A stretch of 64,000 bases of DNA from Primula veris. Lineage: Eukaryota; Streptophyta; Magnoliopsida; Ericales; Primulaceae. The DNA is taken from assembly GCA_963682055.1 (NCBI GenBank), contig OY821741.1:12839197-12903196 (forward strand). The letters are read 5' to 3'. Shown here piece by piece: positions 38,515 to 48,612 of the stretch. A program made the position numbers and the translations under genes. The notes beneath the pieces are model-generated. The model was not told where the DNA came from, did not search any database, and worked only from the letters and a program-made list of their open reading frames with translations. How positions within the stretch are numbered: the stretch's first letter is position 1; each line of letters opens with the position of its first letter.

Positions 38515-39301
38515 TTAACTAAATTGATGGTAACTAGACATTTATTTTAAGTACTCTCAATTTTGAGTTTGTTTAGTTTATTATTTCTGTAGTATCGATT
38601 ATGGACTGATTTTAGAATACACTAGTTTAATATTATTTTTACTTGTATGTTCGGAAATATTTTGGTAGAAAAATAAAAAAAGCATACTTTTATTTGCTAA
38701 TAAAGTGGCAAATATGTAAAAGTTTATTAGACAAAGTTCAGGGAAAGATTGAAAAGTTCAAAAATGTATAAAAACATTCAATTTAAATTATCTAGAGACG
38801 AAAAGTATTACACGGTCGATAGATTATAGTTATCCCATTCAGCTATCAAAGTACAATTATACAATAAATTTCTCTAAAAAGCTTATTTTTGCAAGTTTTA
38901 TGTGGTGCAATATTTTGTGAGAGAGTAAAAGTTGTTTTTTCAGAGAGAAAATTTGTTGGAACGAATATTGTCATCTCGTATTAAAGTAAACGATTGTAAT
39001 TAAAAGAGAGTGTTTCTACAATAACAAGTAATACACGTGGTCAAAAGGACGTGATAACTCAAATAATGAGTTGTCATTATTTTGGTAGATACAAACCAAG
39101 TTGTATTTTACATATGACAATTGGTCAAAAATAATATAGAGTATTTTACATAGTGAGAGAGAATAATATAGAGTATTTTTCTTTTTCACGGAGCAATTTT
39201 AGCTAAAAGTTTGTGTGAAAATTGTGTGCAATTTTCTTGAGTTGTATTTGTGAGTTGTAAGTGTGAGTGTTGTAAACACTTGTAACAATTTTCTCTCAAC
39301 A
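38515..39301 (+). repeat. Tail of the tandem array and related dispersed repeat
   Basis: From 38515 to about 38705 the end of the 583-bp unit is present (GTAGTATCGATTATG-type, AAAAAGCATACTTTTATTTG). The sequence then continues GTGGCAAATATGTAAAAGTT and CAAAGTTCAGGGAAAG, matching the copy in the GPX intron at 54235. Around 38900-38990 the similarity to 54940-55010 resumes (TTTTATGTGGTG, GAGAGAG). Confidence 0.65.
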
Positions 39302-40713
39302 TCTGGTGGGCATAGGCTATTTTGGTGGAACCACATAGTAATACACATGCTTCGAATTGAAGAAAAATATGGCCACCATAATATGCAACAAATTAAACTA
39401 AATAAACATCCAAGTATGTGTATTACTTTATAAGTATAAAAAACAACACGATAGGTTAGAAGAAAAACAAAATAGAAGGTTTATGTAATTACTCATGGGC
39501 CCATAAATTATGTAATTGATAGAATAATCGTGTGACATTTTTCTTTCTTCACAAAAAAATGAAAAATTTGAGAATACGATGGGTGAAATAAGAGAAAGTT
39601 AACAAAGAGAGATATGTAAGTGTGTATATAGTGTGAGATGTTATGAATTTTTTGGGGTTTTTTTGTTAGAATTAATGGTAAATTCCTAGTCAAGGCGGTC
39701 ACGGTCAGGTCACATGGTGTAAGAGTCGTACACTTGATAGTAATGTTGCTCAAGTTAAATACATGGTTCTAGTTTGGTCAAGACATTTCCATATTTATTA
39801 TTAGGATATTATTTTTATTAAAGTTTTAATTTAAGTTTATTTTCTATCCACAAGTTTTGTTGGCACGGATTTGTGTTTTTATGTCATCTAGTGTCGGAAC
39901 ATTGTTTCGTTTCTCGTAAACAACACATGTTTGCCAATAATATAAATAAATATCGCTTACATACTTGAATTTGGTTGAACATCAATACTTAGATTACATC
40001 ATTGTCATAGTTTAGACAACATGTGATACTTTTAGTGTTCCTTTACTTAAGTTGTCGAGGTTAAATAAAATAAAATATACATAACTCTGTACCTAGAGTT
40101 ATGTTTATATACAAGCAAAATGTTTAACATTTATATTTGATAGTACAATAACTAAACACATGTATTTTTGACTTCTAACAAGTATTGCGCATGAACTATT
40201 AGTGGGTTCAAAATGTTCAACAAAAATAATTATACACCGTTCGTTGTTTACAGAATTTGGCTTTTTGGATGAAATGCAAAACCTGAAATGATCATAGATG
40301 TTATAGATTCAAAGTTTCATATTACAAAGTCAAAAAGTATAAACGGTGTTCGACCATTCTAATACATGATGTACAAACATTTACAAACCCAACACTTAAT
40401 ATACTTTATAGAACATTTGCATTAATCATAAAAATATACATTTAGCATTTTTTACTTTTATGTGTTGTCCTGTTGGTGATTTCTTATGTGAATGTTCCGT
40501 CCATGAAGATGATTGCAAGTCTCGGTCGAATTTTGCTGATATGGTGTTTGAAGTAATATGGTTTAGTGAGAAGCTGACGACTATTCCATATAAACAAAGA
40601 ATTTGGGTTATGAGAATACAATTCGGAACATGAAAACCAATTGAAATTTGTAAAAATCGAAATTACTTACAACAAATACTTTGAAAGCCTCCTTCCAACT
40701 GTGTAGGAATGTG
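39302..40713. other. AT-rich DNA without a gene
   Basis: No conserved frame or RNA gene is recognised. Open frames are short. Confidence 0.55.
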
Positions 40714-41012
40714 GGAAAAAATAGGTTTACTACCTCCAACTATCAGTCAATAACAAAATAAGGACCAAACTACTAATATTAACAATTGAGTTACCGAACT
40801 ACATATTTTTTCCTAAAATATGGACGTCTGTCAATTTAATTGGATGAAAGTTGAATTTTAAATTTCATTTCGGTCCCAACTTTTATAAAATATATGAATT
40901 TAACCCGAAAAATTTATAAACTTACATTTTTAACATACCCATAAACAAATAGTTACATATACATACTCATACATATATAAAAAATAACAAAAAAAAAACA
41001 CAAAAAAAACAC

Positions 41013-41051
<39 letters not shown>

Positions 41052-41636
41052 CGCTTTATAAAAAAAAATATCTTTTTTTAATTATTTTTTTAAAAATTTA
41101 TTTATTTTTAATTTATAAAGCACTTCAAAAAGTGCATACATTTTAAAAATAACTATTTTTTTATTTTTTTTGAAAGGTATGCACTGTTTGAAGTGTTTTT
41201 TTAAAAATAAAAAAAATTACAAGTTAATTTTATTTTTTTAAAAGTTGTTTTTTTGAAAAAGAGTTATTTTTTTAAAGAAAAGTTATTTTAAAAAAGTTAT
41301 TTTTTAATAAAAATTTAATTATTTTATAAAACAATATAGATATATAAATTGTGTACTTTTTGTATTTTATGTATATGCATGGGTATGTATATATAACTAT
41401 TTGTTTATGGGTATGTTAAAAATGTAAATTTATAAACTTTTCGGGTTAAATTCATATGTTTTATAAAATTTGGGACTGAAATAAAATTTAAACTTAACTT
41501 CCGTCCAATTAAATTGACGGAGGTCCACAGTTTTAAAAAAATATATGTAGTTCAGTAGCTTAATTGTTAATTTCAGTAGTTTGTTCCCTATTTTGTTAAT
41601 GACGGATAGTTGGGTAGTAAACTTATGTTTTTCTCC
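40714..41636. mobile_element. ~920-bp imperfect inverted-repeat element
   Basis: The left part (TTTACTACCTCCAACTATC, AACAATTGAGTTACCGAACT, ACCCATAAACAAATAGTTA) is mirrored by the right part (TAACTATTTGTTTATGGGT, AGTTCAGTAGCTTAATTGTT, GATAGTTGGGTAGTAAA). Arms of about 260 bp flank an AT-rich centre with a TA run and an inner palindrome around GCACTTCAAAAAGTGCA. It is non-coding. Flanking target duplication is not evident. Probable fold-back MITE. Confidence 0.75.
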
Positions 41637-42031
41637 AGAAAGGTTGATTAATTGTAAGCCTCTGTTTAGCCGTGGATTATGTTAAAACCATTGTTTAGTT
41701 ATTTTAGTAGGTAGTATTATGTATTGAGAGGAGAGTGAGAGAAAGAAGCAGCGATTGATAGAAGACAAGTTGGGTGAAGTGATATATACAATTTGGTATG
41801 CGTGTAAGTAGTAGATGAAGTCATGTGGTACTTAATTTGACTGAATCTGCTTATTAGGTAAGTTAATTGTCCATGAAAGCAAGCACGAAGACGGACACAA
41901 GTGAAGTTGTTATTTGAACACCTGCTTATTAGCCTCTTATATATACTATAAAGATACTTAATATATATTAAAATGACATAAAAATGAATTTTACACAACA
42001 AATACAATAAAAAAATTGGTTCTTTGTATTC

Positions 42032-42034
<3 letters not shown>

Positions 42035-42090
<56 letters not shown>
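42035..42090. repeat. (AT)n microsatellite
   Basis: An uninterrupted AT dinucleotide run of about 56 bp. A shorter TA run lies near 41018-41046. No function is implied. Confidence 0.95.
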
Positions 42091-42093
<3 letters not shown>

Positions 42094-42267
42094 TAGGAAA
42101 ATTTAGCATTATTTTATTATTTCGAAAATATCATTTGAATTGGAAAGAGAAAATGATATATTTTGAGTTTTTTTTTTTAGTATTTGAGTGACTAATACTT
42201 TTTGGTAAAAAATAGTTTATATTTTGGCCATTACTTTCTTCTATAAATTTTATCTTGTACAATAATT

Positions 42268-43036
42268 ATTAATGAGCCACGTGGGTGCATATATTCCACA
42301 CTCTCTCAACTATCACATTAAAGTACAAGAATAACCAGACTTTACATTAAAGAAGATAATAATATTACTGTATATACTTGTATCAGTTATTGCATATAAC
42401 CCCCTATAACTATGAATTATTTTCAAATAACCCCCTACAACTATCTATTATTTTAATTAACCCCAATTAACTATCAAACTTTTGCAAATAACCCCGATAT
42501 CATTTTTTAAATGATATAAATTTATAGTTGATGATTCGTTTTGGTTGATTTTAATTTATTATAATCAGTTATTATATACATGCATGTTAAGTATTTTTTT
42601 TATGGAAAAACACAAAGAGCAATTATTTTCATTATAATAATATTTTTTTATAATGAAGCGTTTTCTTATGAATCTTTTACGATAACTGTAATCTTAACTC
42701 ATGTGCAATAATTAAATACATATATCAAAAAATTGATTTTGTAAAACATGCAAATGAATTAAAAATAATGTCGTTTTAAAGATGAGCTTGGAGGTTAGTT
42801 GTAAAAATTTGAAAGTAAAAGAGGGTTTATTTACAATAAATAATAGTTTTTGAGGGGTTATTAGCAAATGACTCATAGTTCCTAGGGGATATTTGCATTT
42901 TCTCCTACATTTTACTTATCTTAGCTTCAAACTAGGTTTTTTTTTTTTTTTTTTTTCCAATACCCTTTTATTTTTCTTAGCTTTAAACAATACTCTACAA
43001 TATATATCATTTTATTTTACTCAGCTCCATTAAATG
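42268..43036 (+). pseudogene. Duplicated 5' end of the GPX gene, part before the retrotransposon
   Basis: 42268-42385 and 42905-43036 match the promoter/5' UTR and start of GPX exon 1 at about 49955-50155: shared GCATATATTCCA, AATAACCAGA, CTTAGCTTCAA-type, CTTTAAACAA-ACTCTA and TCAGCTCCATTAAATG. The ATG of GPX is changed here (ACAATATATATC), so no protein start remains. A MITE-like element (42391-42896) lies inside it. A Copia element follows directly at 43037. The copy resumes at 48547. Confidence 0.8.
42391..42896. mobile_element. ~500-bp MITE-like element inside the GPX duplicate
   Basis: The left end (TGCATATAACCCCCTATAAC, then CAAATAACCCCCTACAACTA) is mirrored by the right end (AATAGTTTTTGAGGGGTTAT, then AGTTCCTAGGGGATATTTGC). 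Arms of about 110 bp are imperfect and bear CCCC-containing phrases spaced about 35 bp apart. It is non-coding. Its position interrupts the alignment between 42268-43036 and the GPX upstream region, which supports insertion. Confidence 0.65.
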
Positions 43037-44514
43037 TGTTGGCCCCGGTGCGGCTAATCCTTAGAGGGAGGGTGAATAAGGATTTGGCGATTTTCGCCTA
43101 ATTAAAATTCTATGCAACTAACCACCCAACTTATGCAATTCTAAACTTAAGCGTTTTAACAAGAGTTAATAAATTGCTAAAATAACTAAACGCAAGCAAT
43201 AAATATGCAAGAATATAAGTTGCGGAAAGTAAAAGCAAGGGAAGAAAATGACACCGTGATTTATAGAGGTTCGGCAAACGCGCCTACGTCCTCTTCTCGG
43301 TACTACCGAGTATTTCACTAAAATGTTTCTTCCGGATTTTACAAACCCTATCGAGCTCAATTGACCGATTGGCTCACCCTCTACCCGAGGTTCCTACTCT
43401 TGATACAAGTGCAAGAGAACACGACTACGAGTCTACGACTCCCCCTCAATTTATGAGTACCCGAATGAAAAACCTAGAGCTTTTAAGCTTCACTTGCTTA
43501 CAAAGCCTCTACCCGTTCACTCGCTCACAATTGAGTTTATAAAACACTCGATACAAATTTTGTTACAAAAATGTAACTACACTCACTATTCTAATTGCTT
43601 CTTAAAAAGCTAATTGGTGAGTTGTTGATGATGATCGAGCTTGAATCTCTTTCTCGTTGATTTCCTTCTTTCTCGAATATATTCACCAAAATGGTGATTT
43701 TTAGGGTTTTTATGAGAGAGGTTGAAGGATGATGTTATGTATGATAATTTGTTATTTGGGAGAGAGATTGGGTTGGTTTTTATATCAGCAAAGTCTGTTT
43801 GTGCTGGATATGACCGTTGGAAGTTTTAAGCAACTTTCCAGAATAAGCTGAAAAGCTGTTTTCGAAATCTGTAGAAAACGATCGGTCGTTTTCTACAGTC
43901 GATCGGTCGTTTTCCAGAAAATGATCGGTCGTTTTCTGAAAACGATCGGTCGTTTTTATACTGGACTCACTGGAAGAAATTGGACCAAAAACGATCGGTC
44001 GTTTTTGTCCAGTCGATCGGTCGACTGTTCTTCTGGCAGTTTCTCGGTCTTCTCGCTATTCTTCGAAAGCTCATAACTCCTTCGTTTTAGCTCCGATTTT
44101 GGTTCCGTCTGAACCTGAGGCTTCGTTTTTCTGTGCTCTATCTTTCTGGTGCTGAAATTTTCATTTACTTCTTTTGGAAAACGATCGATCGTTTCATAAA
44201 ACGATCGGTCGACTTTTCGACCTGCTCACTGGAAGAATTTGGACCAAAAACGATCGGTCGTTTTTTTACAGTCGATCGGTCGTTTTTGTCCTGGTCTCGT
44301 TAACCTTCGAATGCTTGTATCTTCTACGTTTTAGCTCCGAATTTGGTTCCGCTTGAACCGTTGGCTTCGTTTTCGAATGCTCTTTCTTTTTAAAGACCTG
44401 AAATATACATTTACTCTTTTTGGAAAAGATCAAGCATTATTTCATTGAAATATAAAATCATTAATTCATAATCATACTTATAATCAAAATCAATTATTGA
44501 ACCCATGTTCAACA
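43037..44514 (-). repeat. 3' LTR of Copia copy 2
   Basis: 1478 bp, with ten CGATCGGTCG-type motifs (43879-44282). A block beginning CTCACTGGAAGAA is present twice (about 43966 and 44225), each followed by GGACCAAAAACGATCGGTCG. This internal duplication is absent in copy 1. Confidence 0.95.
43879..44282 (-). repeat. Ten-copy motif array in LTR of copy 2
   Basis: Copies of CGATCGGTCG (complement of CGACCGATCG) start at 43879, 43900, 43922, 43943, 43992, 44014, 44182, 44202, 44251 and 44273. Spacings are 21, 22, 21, 49, 22, 168, 20, 49 and 22 bp, repeating the 22/49 pattern of copy 1. Variants are TGATCGGTCG (43922) and CGATCGATCG (44182). The 5' LTR lacks one unit. Confidence 0.88.
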
Positions 44515-44515
44515 A

Positions 44516-44528
44516 TCTCCCCCATTTT
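44516..44528 (-). other. Polypurine tract of copy 2
   Basis: On the minus strand AAAATGGGGGAGA directly precedes the 3' LTR, identical to that of copy 1. A second purine run, AAAGGGGGAGAAAAATG, lies near 44611-44627. Confidence 0.85.
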
Positions 44529-44792
44529 GATTATGACAAAATAATAATGATTTTACAAGAAAAATATCTCCTTCATTTTAACAAAACGCATTTCCTCGAA
44601 ATATATCATTTTTCTCCCCCTTTGGCATTATCAAAATGCAATCAATAATAAAAAATATGGGGTTATGTGAAGGGTTTTCAAAGAAAAACCAAAACATGAA
44701 AAATGTTATTATTATGCATATACCCACCTAATCACATATATGTAGACATAAATGAGTAGAGTATACCGAATATGTGATGGTGAGTCCGCTCG

Positions 44793-47027
44793 CTAATGGC
44801 ATTTGCATTGAGCGTTGCCGATTTCAAATAGGTGGTACCATTTGTTGGTATGCCTCCCACCTTTGTCGATCAACGGCACTTCATTCTTGATAGTGGAGTC
44901 GATCTTCTTGACTTCCACGGTTTTTGCCGGTCTTTCCAACCACTTGTTGATTTTCTCCTTTTGAATGGAGATACCTACAACACAAGATTTGCCATTTGGT
45001 ACCCAATTTCTTTTGGGTCCGACATTGTTAGTGGCTCGGGTCTTTACTATCCATTTCAAATCGCTTCTACTAACACGGAAACGATAAGGGCATCTAGAAG
45101 AAATATGCTCATTTCTACTACAATGCACACAATGCTTAGACTTTTTAGTATAACGAAAGTTATACGAAGTTTTGGAAAGGGTTTTTGGAGTATCCAATTT
45201 GGTTTTAAAACCTATACCTTTCCTATCATTAAAAGATTTTTGAGAAATTTTGGAAATACTCCCTTTTGTAAAAACAACCTCTTGTTTAGGTGGAATAGGA
45301 GTTGTAGAAAAATTAGAGGCTTTAACGAAGCGAGTTTTGTTTGAAGTAGAACCAATGCAATCAAAACCTAAGCCACTCTTATCATTGAAATCTTTTTGAC
45401 AACTCAAAATGTTATCTAAAACGGTTTTACCCTTAGAAAACTTTGAAATTGTTAACTCAAGTTTTTCAATGGAAATGACAAGCTCGTTGTTTTTAGTTTT
45501 CAAGGATTCATTCTCGGTTTCTAAAACCTTGACCTTGTCATTTAAGTTAAAAGCATGAGAACTCAAAACCTTGTTTTTGCTTTTAACTTTATCGAAAGCA
45601 TCCTTTAACTCTTCAAAATTTTCTAATAAATCACAATCTAAAGAAGATGGTTTTGAAAGAGTTTTTGTAAGTCTAGAGACTTCATTTTTAAGAAAATTGA
45701 TCTCGGTTTGTAAAGACTTATTATGAATGACGAGATCATTGTTTTTGTCTTTCAAGTCTTCCTTTTCATCATTTATATCATGTAAAGAGAATGACGATGT
45801 TGGAATAGACTCGTATTCATTTTTATCTCTTTTCAAGGATCTTATTTCTTCATTGAGGGAAGAATTTATCCTTTTAAGAGATTTGACCTTCTCTACAAGC
45901 TTAGGAACTTTTTCGGAATAAATTCCACACATATGCATTAATTCATCATGAGATAAAGCTTTTACCTCATCGTTGTCACTTTCGCTTGAGTGGTCACTTT
46001 CGGTTGAAGACGATTGGTTAGGCTCATTGTTGTCTTCCATGGCCATATAGCAACCAAGGTGAGCGACTTCATCTTGGTCGGAGCTATCGCTAGAGCTTGA
46101 AGTGGATATTTTCTTCTTGCCTTTGCTCTTGCGATTCATGACGCAATCTCTCGCCATGTGTCCTTCCTTGCCACATGTATAGCAAACAAAATCGTTAGAA
46201 TAAATTGAATTATTTGACGATTTACCTTTATGTTTGCGTTGGCCTTTAAGCTTTAGTATTTCCTTGACGATTCGAATGATTTGCATTGAATTTTCGTCGT
46301 CATTGGATAGCTCATTACTTTCGTCACAAGTCGTTCCTTTGAAAGCTATCTCCCTCCTTTTTGAGATTGGCTTGTGACTATTGAGGGTGATCTCGTGAGT
46401 AATGAGTGAACCCGTCAATGCATCAAGAGTGTAGGTGTTCATGTCGTGCGCCTCTTGAATTGCGGTGACCTTTGGTTCCCATTCCTTCGGCAAGCTCCGA
46501 ATCACCTTTGAGACCATTTCCTTACAAGACAAACACTTACCAAGAGATGTTAATCCATTAATAATAGTTGTAAACCTAGCAAGCATATCGGAAATAGTTT
46601 CACCCTCGCTCATTTTAAAAAGTTCGTAGTCATGAACTAAAAGTTGGAGTTTGCAATCCTTAACTTGGTTAGTTCCCTCGTGCATAACTACTAACTTATC
46701 CCACATAGCCTTAGCGGTTTTACAAGCGGAAATTTTGCTGTACTCGTTAGGAGATACGGCACAAACAATAGCGTACATCGCTTTGGCGTTGGTAGAGTAG
46801 GCTTCTAGTTGCGCATTATCTAGGTCCTCTACGGGGATTTGGTTCTCGCTATTCTCGGATGTAGGTGCGGAATATCCTACTTTTATGGTCATCCAAAGTC
46901 TAACGTTATAGCTTTGTAAAAACATGCTCATCCTATCCTTCCAATATGAAAAATTTATTCCATCAAAATATGGAGGTGTATTGGGTGATGAAGCCATGCC
47001 GGATGCGAAATTAAGTATATTAGCCAT
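44793..47027 (-). CDS. gag: Copia gag polyprotein, 744 aa, two zinc knuckles
   Basis: Colinear with the gag at 7651-9669 and very similar over the first 340 residues. It has the N-terminal FDGINFSYWKDRM, a UBN2-type gag core (~100-210), a zinc knuckle CYTCGKEGHMARDC (282-295) and a long Lys/Glu/Asn coiled-coil region (~385-565). A second CX2CX4HX4C knuckle, CVHCSRNEHISSRC, is at ~633-646. It keeps a coiled-coil stretch that copy 1 lacks, so copy 1 is probably internally deleted. The C-terminus ends with the same WYHLFEIGNAQCKCH tail and no protease. There are no stops or frameshifts. Confidence 0.93.
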   Translation of the reverse strand: MANILNFASGMASSPNTPPYFDGINFSYWKDRMSMFLQSYNVRLWMTIKVGYSAPTSENSENQIPVEDLDNAQLEAYSTNAKAMYAIVCAVSPNEYSKISACKTAKAMWDKLVVMHEGTNQVKDCKLQLLVHDYELFKMSEGETISDMLARFTTIINGLTSLGKCLSCKEMVSKVIRSLPKEWEPKVTAIQEAHDMNTYTLDALTGSLITHEITLNSHKPISKRREIAFKGTTCDESNELSNDDENSMQIIRIVKEILKLKGQRKHKGKSSNNSIYSNDFVCYTCGKEGHMARDCVMNRKSKGKKKISTSSSSDSSDQDEVAHLGCYMAMEDNNEPNQSSSTESDHSSESDNDEVKALSHDELMHMCGIYSEKVPKLVEKVKSLKRINSSLNEEIRSLKRDKNEYESIPTSSFSLHDINDEKEDLKDKNNDLVIHNKSLQTEINFLKNEVSRLTKTLSKPSSLDCDLLENFEELKDAFDKVKSKNKVLSSHAFNLNDKVKVLETENESLKTKNNELVISIEKLELTISKFSKGKTVLDNILSCQKDFNDKSGLGFDCIGSTSNKTRFVKASNFSTTPIPPKQEVVFTKGSISKISQKSFNDRKGIGFKTKLDTPKTLSKTSYNFRYTKKSKHCVHCSRNEHISSRCPYRFRVSRSDLKWIVKTRATNNVGPKRNWVPNGKSCVVGISIQKEKINKWLERPAKTVEVKKIDSTIKNEVPLIDKGGRHTNKWYHLFEIGNAQCKCH

Positions 47028-47075
47028 CGGGATCTTAACTCTTAAATCGTTAGATTTCTATAATCAAGAGCCTCG

Positions 47076-47087
47076 GCTCTGATACCA
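47076..47087 (-). other. tRNA-Met primer binding site of copy 2
   Basis: GCTCTGATACCA on the plus strand is TGGTATCAGAGC on the element strand. It lies two bases from the LTR end, as in copy 1. Confidence 0.95.
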
Positions 47088-47089
47088 AT

Positions 47090-48546
47090 TGTTGGCCCCG
47101 GTGCGGCTAATCCTTAGAGGGGGGGTGAATAAGGATTTGGCGATTTTCGCCTAATTAAAATTCTATGCAACTAACCACCCAACTTATGCAATTCTAAGCT
47201 TAAGCGTTTTAACAAGAGTTAATAAATTGCTAAAATAACTAAACGCAAGCAATAAATATGCAAGAATATAAGTTGCGGAAAGTAAAAGCAAGGGAAGAAA
47301 ATGACACCGTGATTTATAGAGGTTCGGCAAACGCGCCTACGTCCTCTTCTCGGTACTACCGAGTATTTCACTAAAATGTTTCTTCCGGATTTTACAAACC
47401 CTATCGAGCTCAATTGACCGATTGGCTCACCCTCTACCCGAGGTTCCTACTCTTGATACAAGTGCAAGAGAACACGACTACGAGTCTACGACTCCCCCTC
47501 AATTTATGAGTACCCGAATGAAAAACCTAGAGCTTTTAAGCTTCACTTGCTTACAAAGCCTCTACCCGTTCACTCGCTCACAATTGAGTTTATAAAACAC
47601 TCGATACAAATTTTGTTACAAAAATGTAACTACACTCACTATTCTAATTGCTTCTTAAAAAGCTAATTGGTGAGTTGTTGATGATGATCGAGCTTGAATC
47701 TCTTTCTCGTTGATTTCCTTCTTTCTCGAATATATTCACCAAAATGGTGATTTTTAGGGTTTTTATGAGAGAGGTTGAAGGATGATGTTATGTATGATAA
47801 TTTGTTATTTGGGAGAGAGATTGGGTTGGTTTTTATATCAGCAAAGTCTGTTTGTGCTGGATATGACCGTTGGAAGTTTTAAGCAACTTTCCAGAATAAG
47901 CTGAAAAGCTGTTTTCGAAATCTGTAGAAAACGATCGGTCGTTTTCTACAGTCGATCGGTCGTTTTCCAGAAAACGATCGGTCGTTTTTATACTGGACTC
48001 ACTGGAAGAAATTGGACCAAAAACGATCGGTCGTTTTTGTCCAGTCGATCGGTCGACTGTTCTTCTGACAGTTTCTCGGTCTTCTCGCTATTCTTCGAAA
48101 GCTCATAACTCCTTCGTTTTAGCTCCGATTTTGGTTCCGTCTGAACCTGTGGCTTCGTTTTTCTGTGCTCTATCTTTCTGGCGCTGAAATTTTCATTTAC
48201 TTCTTTTGGAAAACGATCGATCGTTTCATAAAACGATCGGTCGACTTTTCGACCTGCTCACTGGAAGAATTTGGACCAAAAACGATCGGTCGTTTTTGTA
48301 CAGTCGATCGGTCGTTTTTGTCCTGGTCTCGTTAACCTTCGAATGCTTGTATCTTCTACGTTTTAGCTCCGAATTTGGTTCCGCTTGAACCGTTGGATTC
48401 GTTTTCGAATGCTCTTTCTTTTTAAAGACCTGAAATATACATTTACTCTTTTTGGAAAAGATCAAGCATTATTTCATTGAAATATAAAATCATTAATTCA
48501 TAATCATACTTATAATCAAAATCAATTATTGAACCCATGTTCAACA
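47090..48546 (-). repeat. 5' LTR of Copia copy 2
   Basis: 1457 bp. It carries nine motifs instead of ten; the missing 21 bp correspond to one array period. Otherwise almost identical to 43037-44514. Confidence 0.95.
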
Positions 48547-48612
48547 AAATGGTTTTTTCACAAAACACAAAACCAATACATAAGAAATTAAGAACCATCA
48601 AAACCACTCAAG
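48547..48612 (+). pseudogene. Duplicated 5' end of GPX, part after the retrotransposon
   Basis: After the target duplication, the sequence TTTTCACAAAACACAAAACC, CAATACATAAGAA and AAACCACTCAAGA matches GPX exon 1 (about 50156-50200) with indels that break the frame. Similarity ends near 48612. Together with 42268-43036 it makes a truncated GPX copy. Confidence 0.8.

Larger units (their letters stand above)
43037..48546 (-). mobile_element. Young gag-only Copia LTR retrotransposon, copy 2
   Basis: LTRs at 47090-48546 (5', 1457 bp) and 43037-44514 (3', 1478 bp) are bounded by TGTTG/CAACA and a perfect target duplication AAATG (43032-43036 and 48547-48551). The internal region (2575 bp) has primer binding site, gag and polypurine tract but no pol, as in copy 1. 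By hand I count 7 substitutions and one 21-bp length difference between the LTRs, about 0.5%, so it is younger than copy 1. Its LTRs are about 200-220 bp longer than those of copy 1, mostly through an internal duplication. Confidence 0.96.

Noticed and set aside
38954..39301. Possible solo LTR beginning TGTTGG and ending CAACA followed by TCTGGTGGGC
   Set aside because: Similarity to the GPX-intron repeat near 54990 seems to run across the supposed left end, no target duplication is seen and the following bases are not a tRNA-Met primer site.
43166..43360. 64-codon minus-strand frame, repeated identically at 47219-47413
   Set aside because: It lies wholly inside the LTRs of Copia copy 2; duplication is due to the LTR pair and there is no protein signature.
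44174..44356. 60-codon frame with repeated NDRS-type residues, also at 48206
   Set aside because: The repeats come from the CGATCGGTCG array translated in one frame; not a protein gene.
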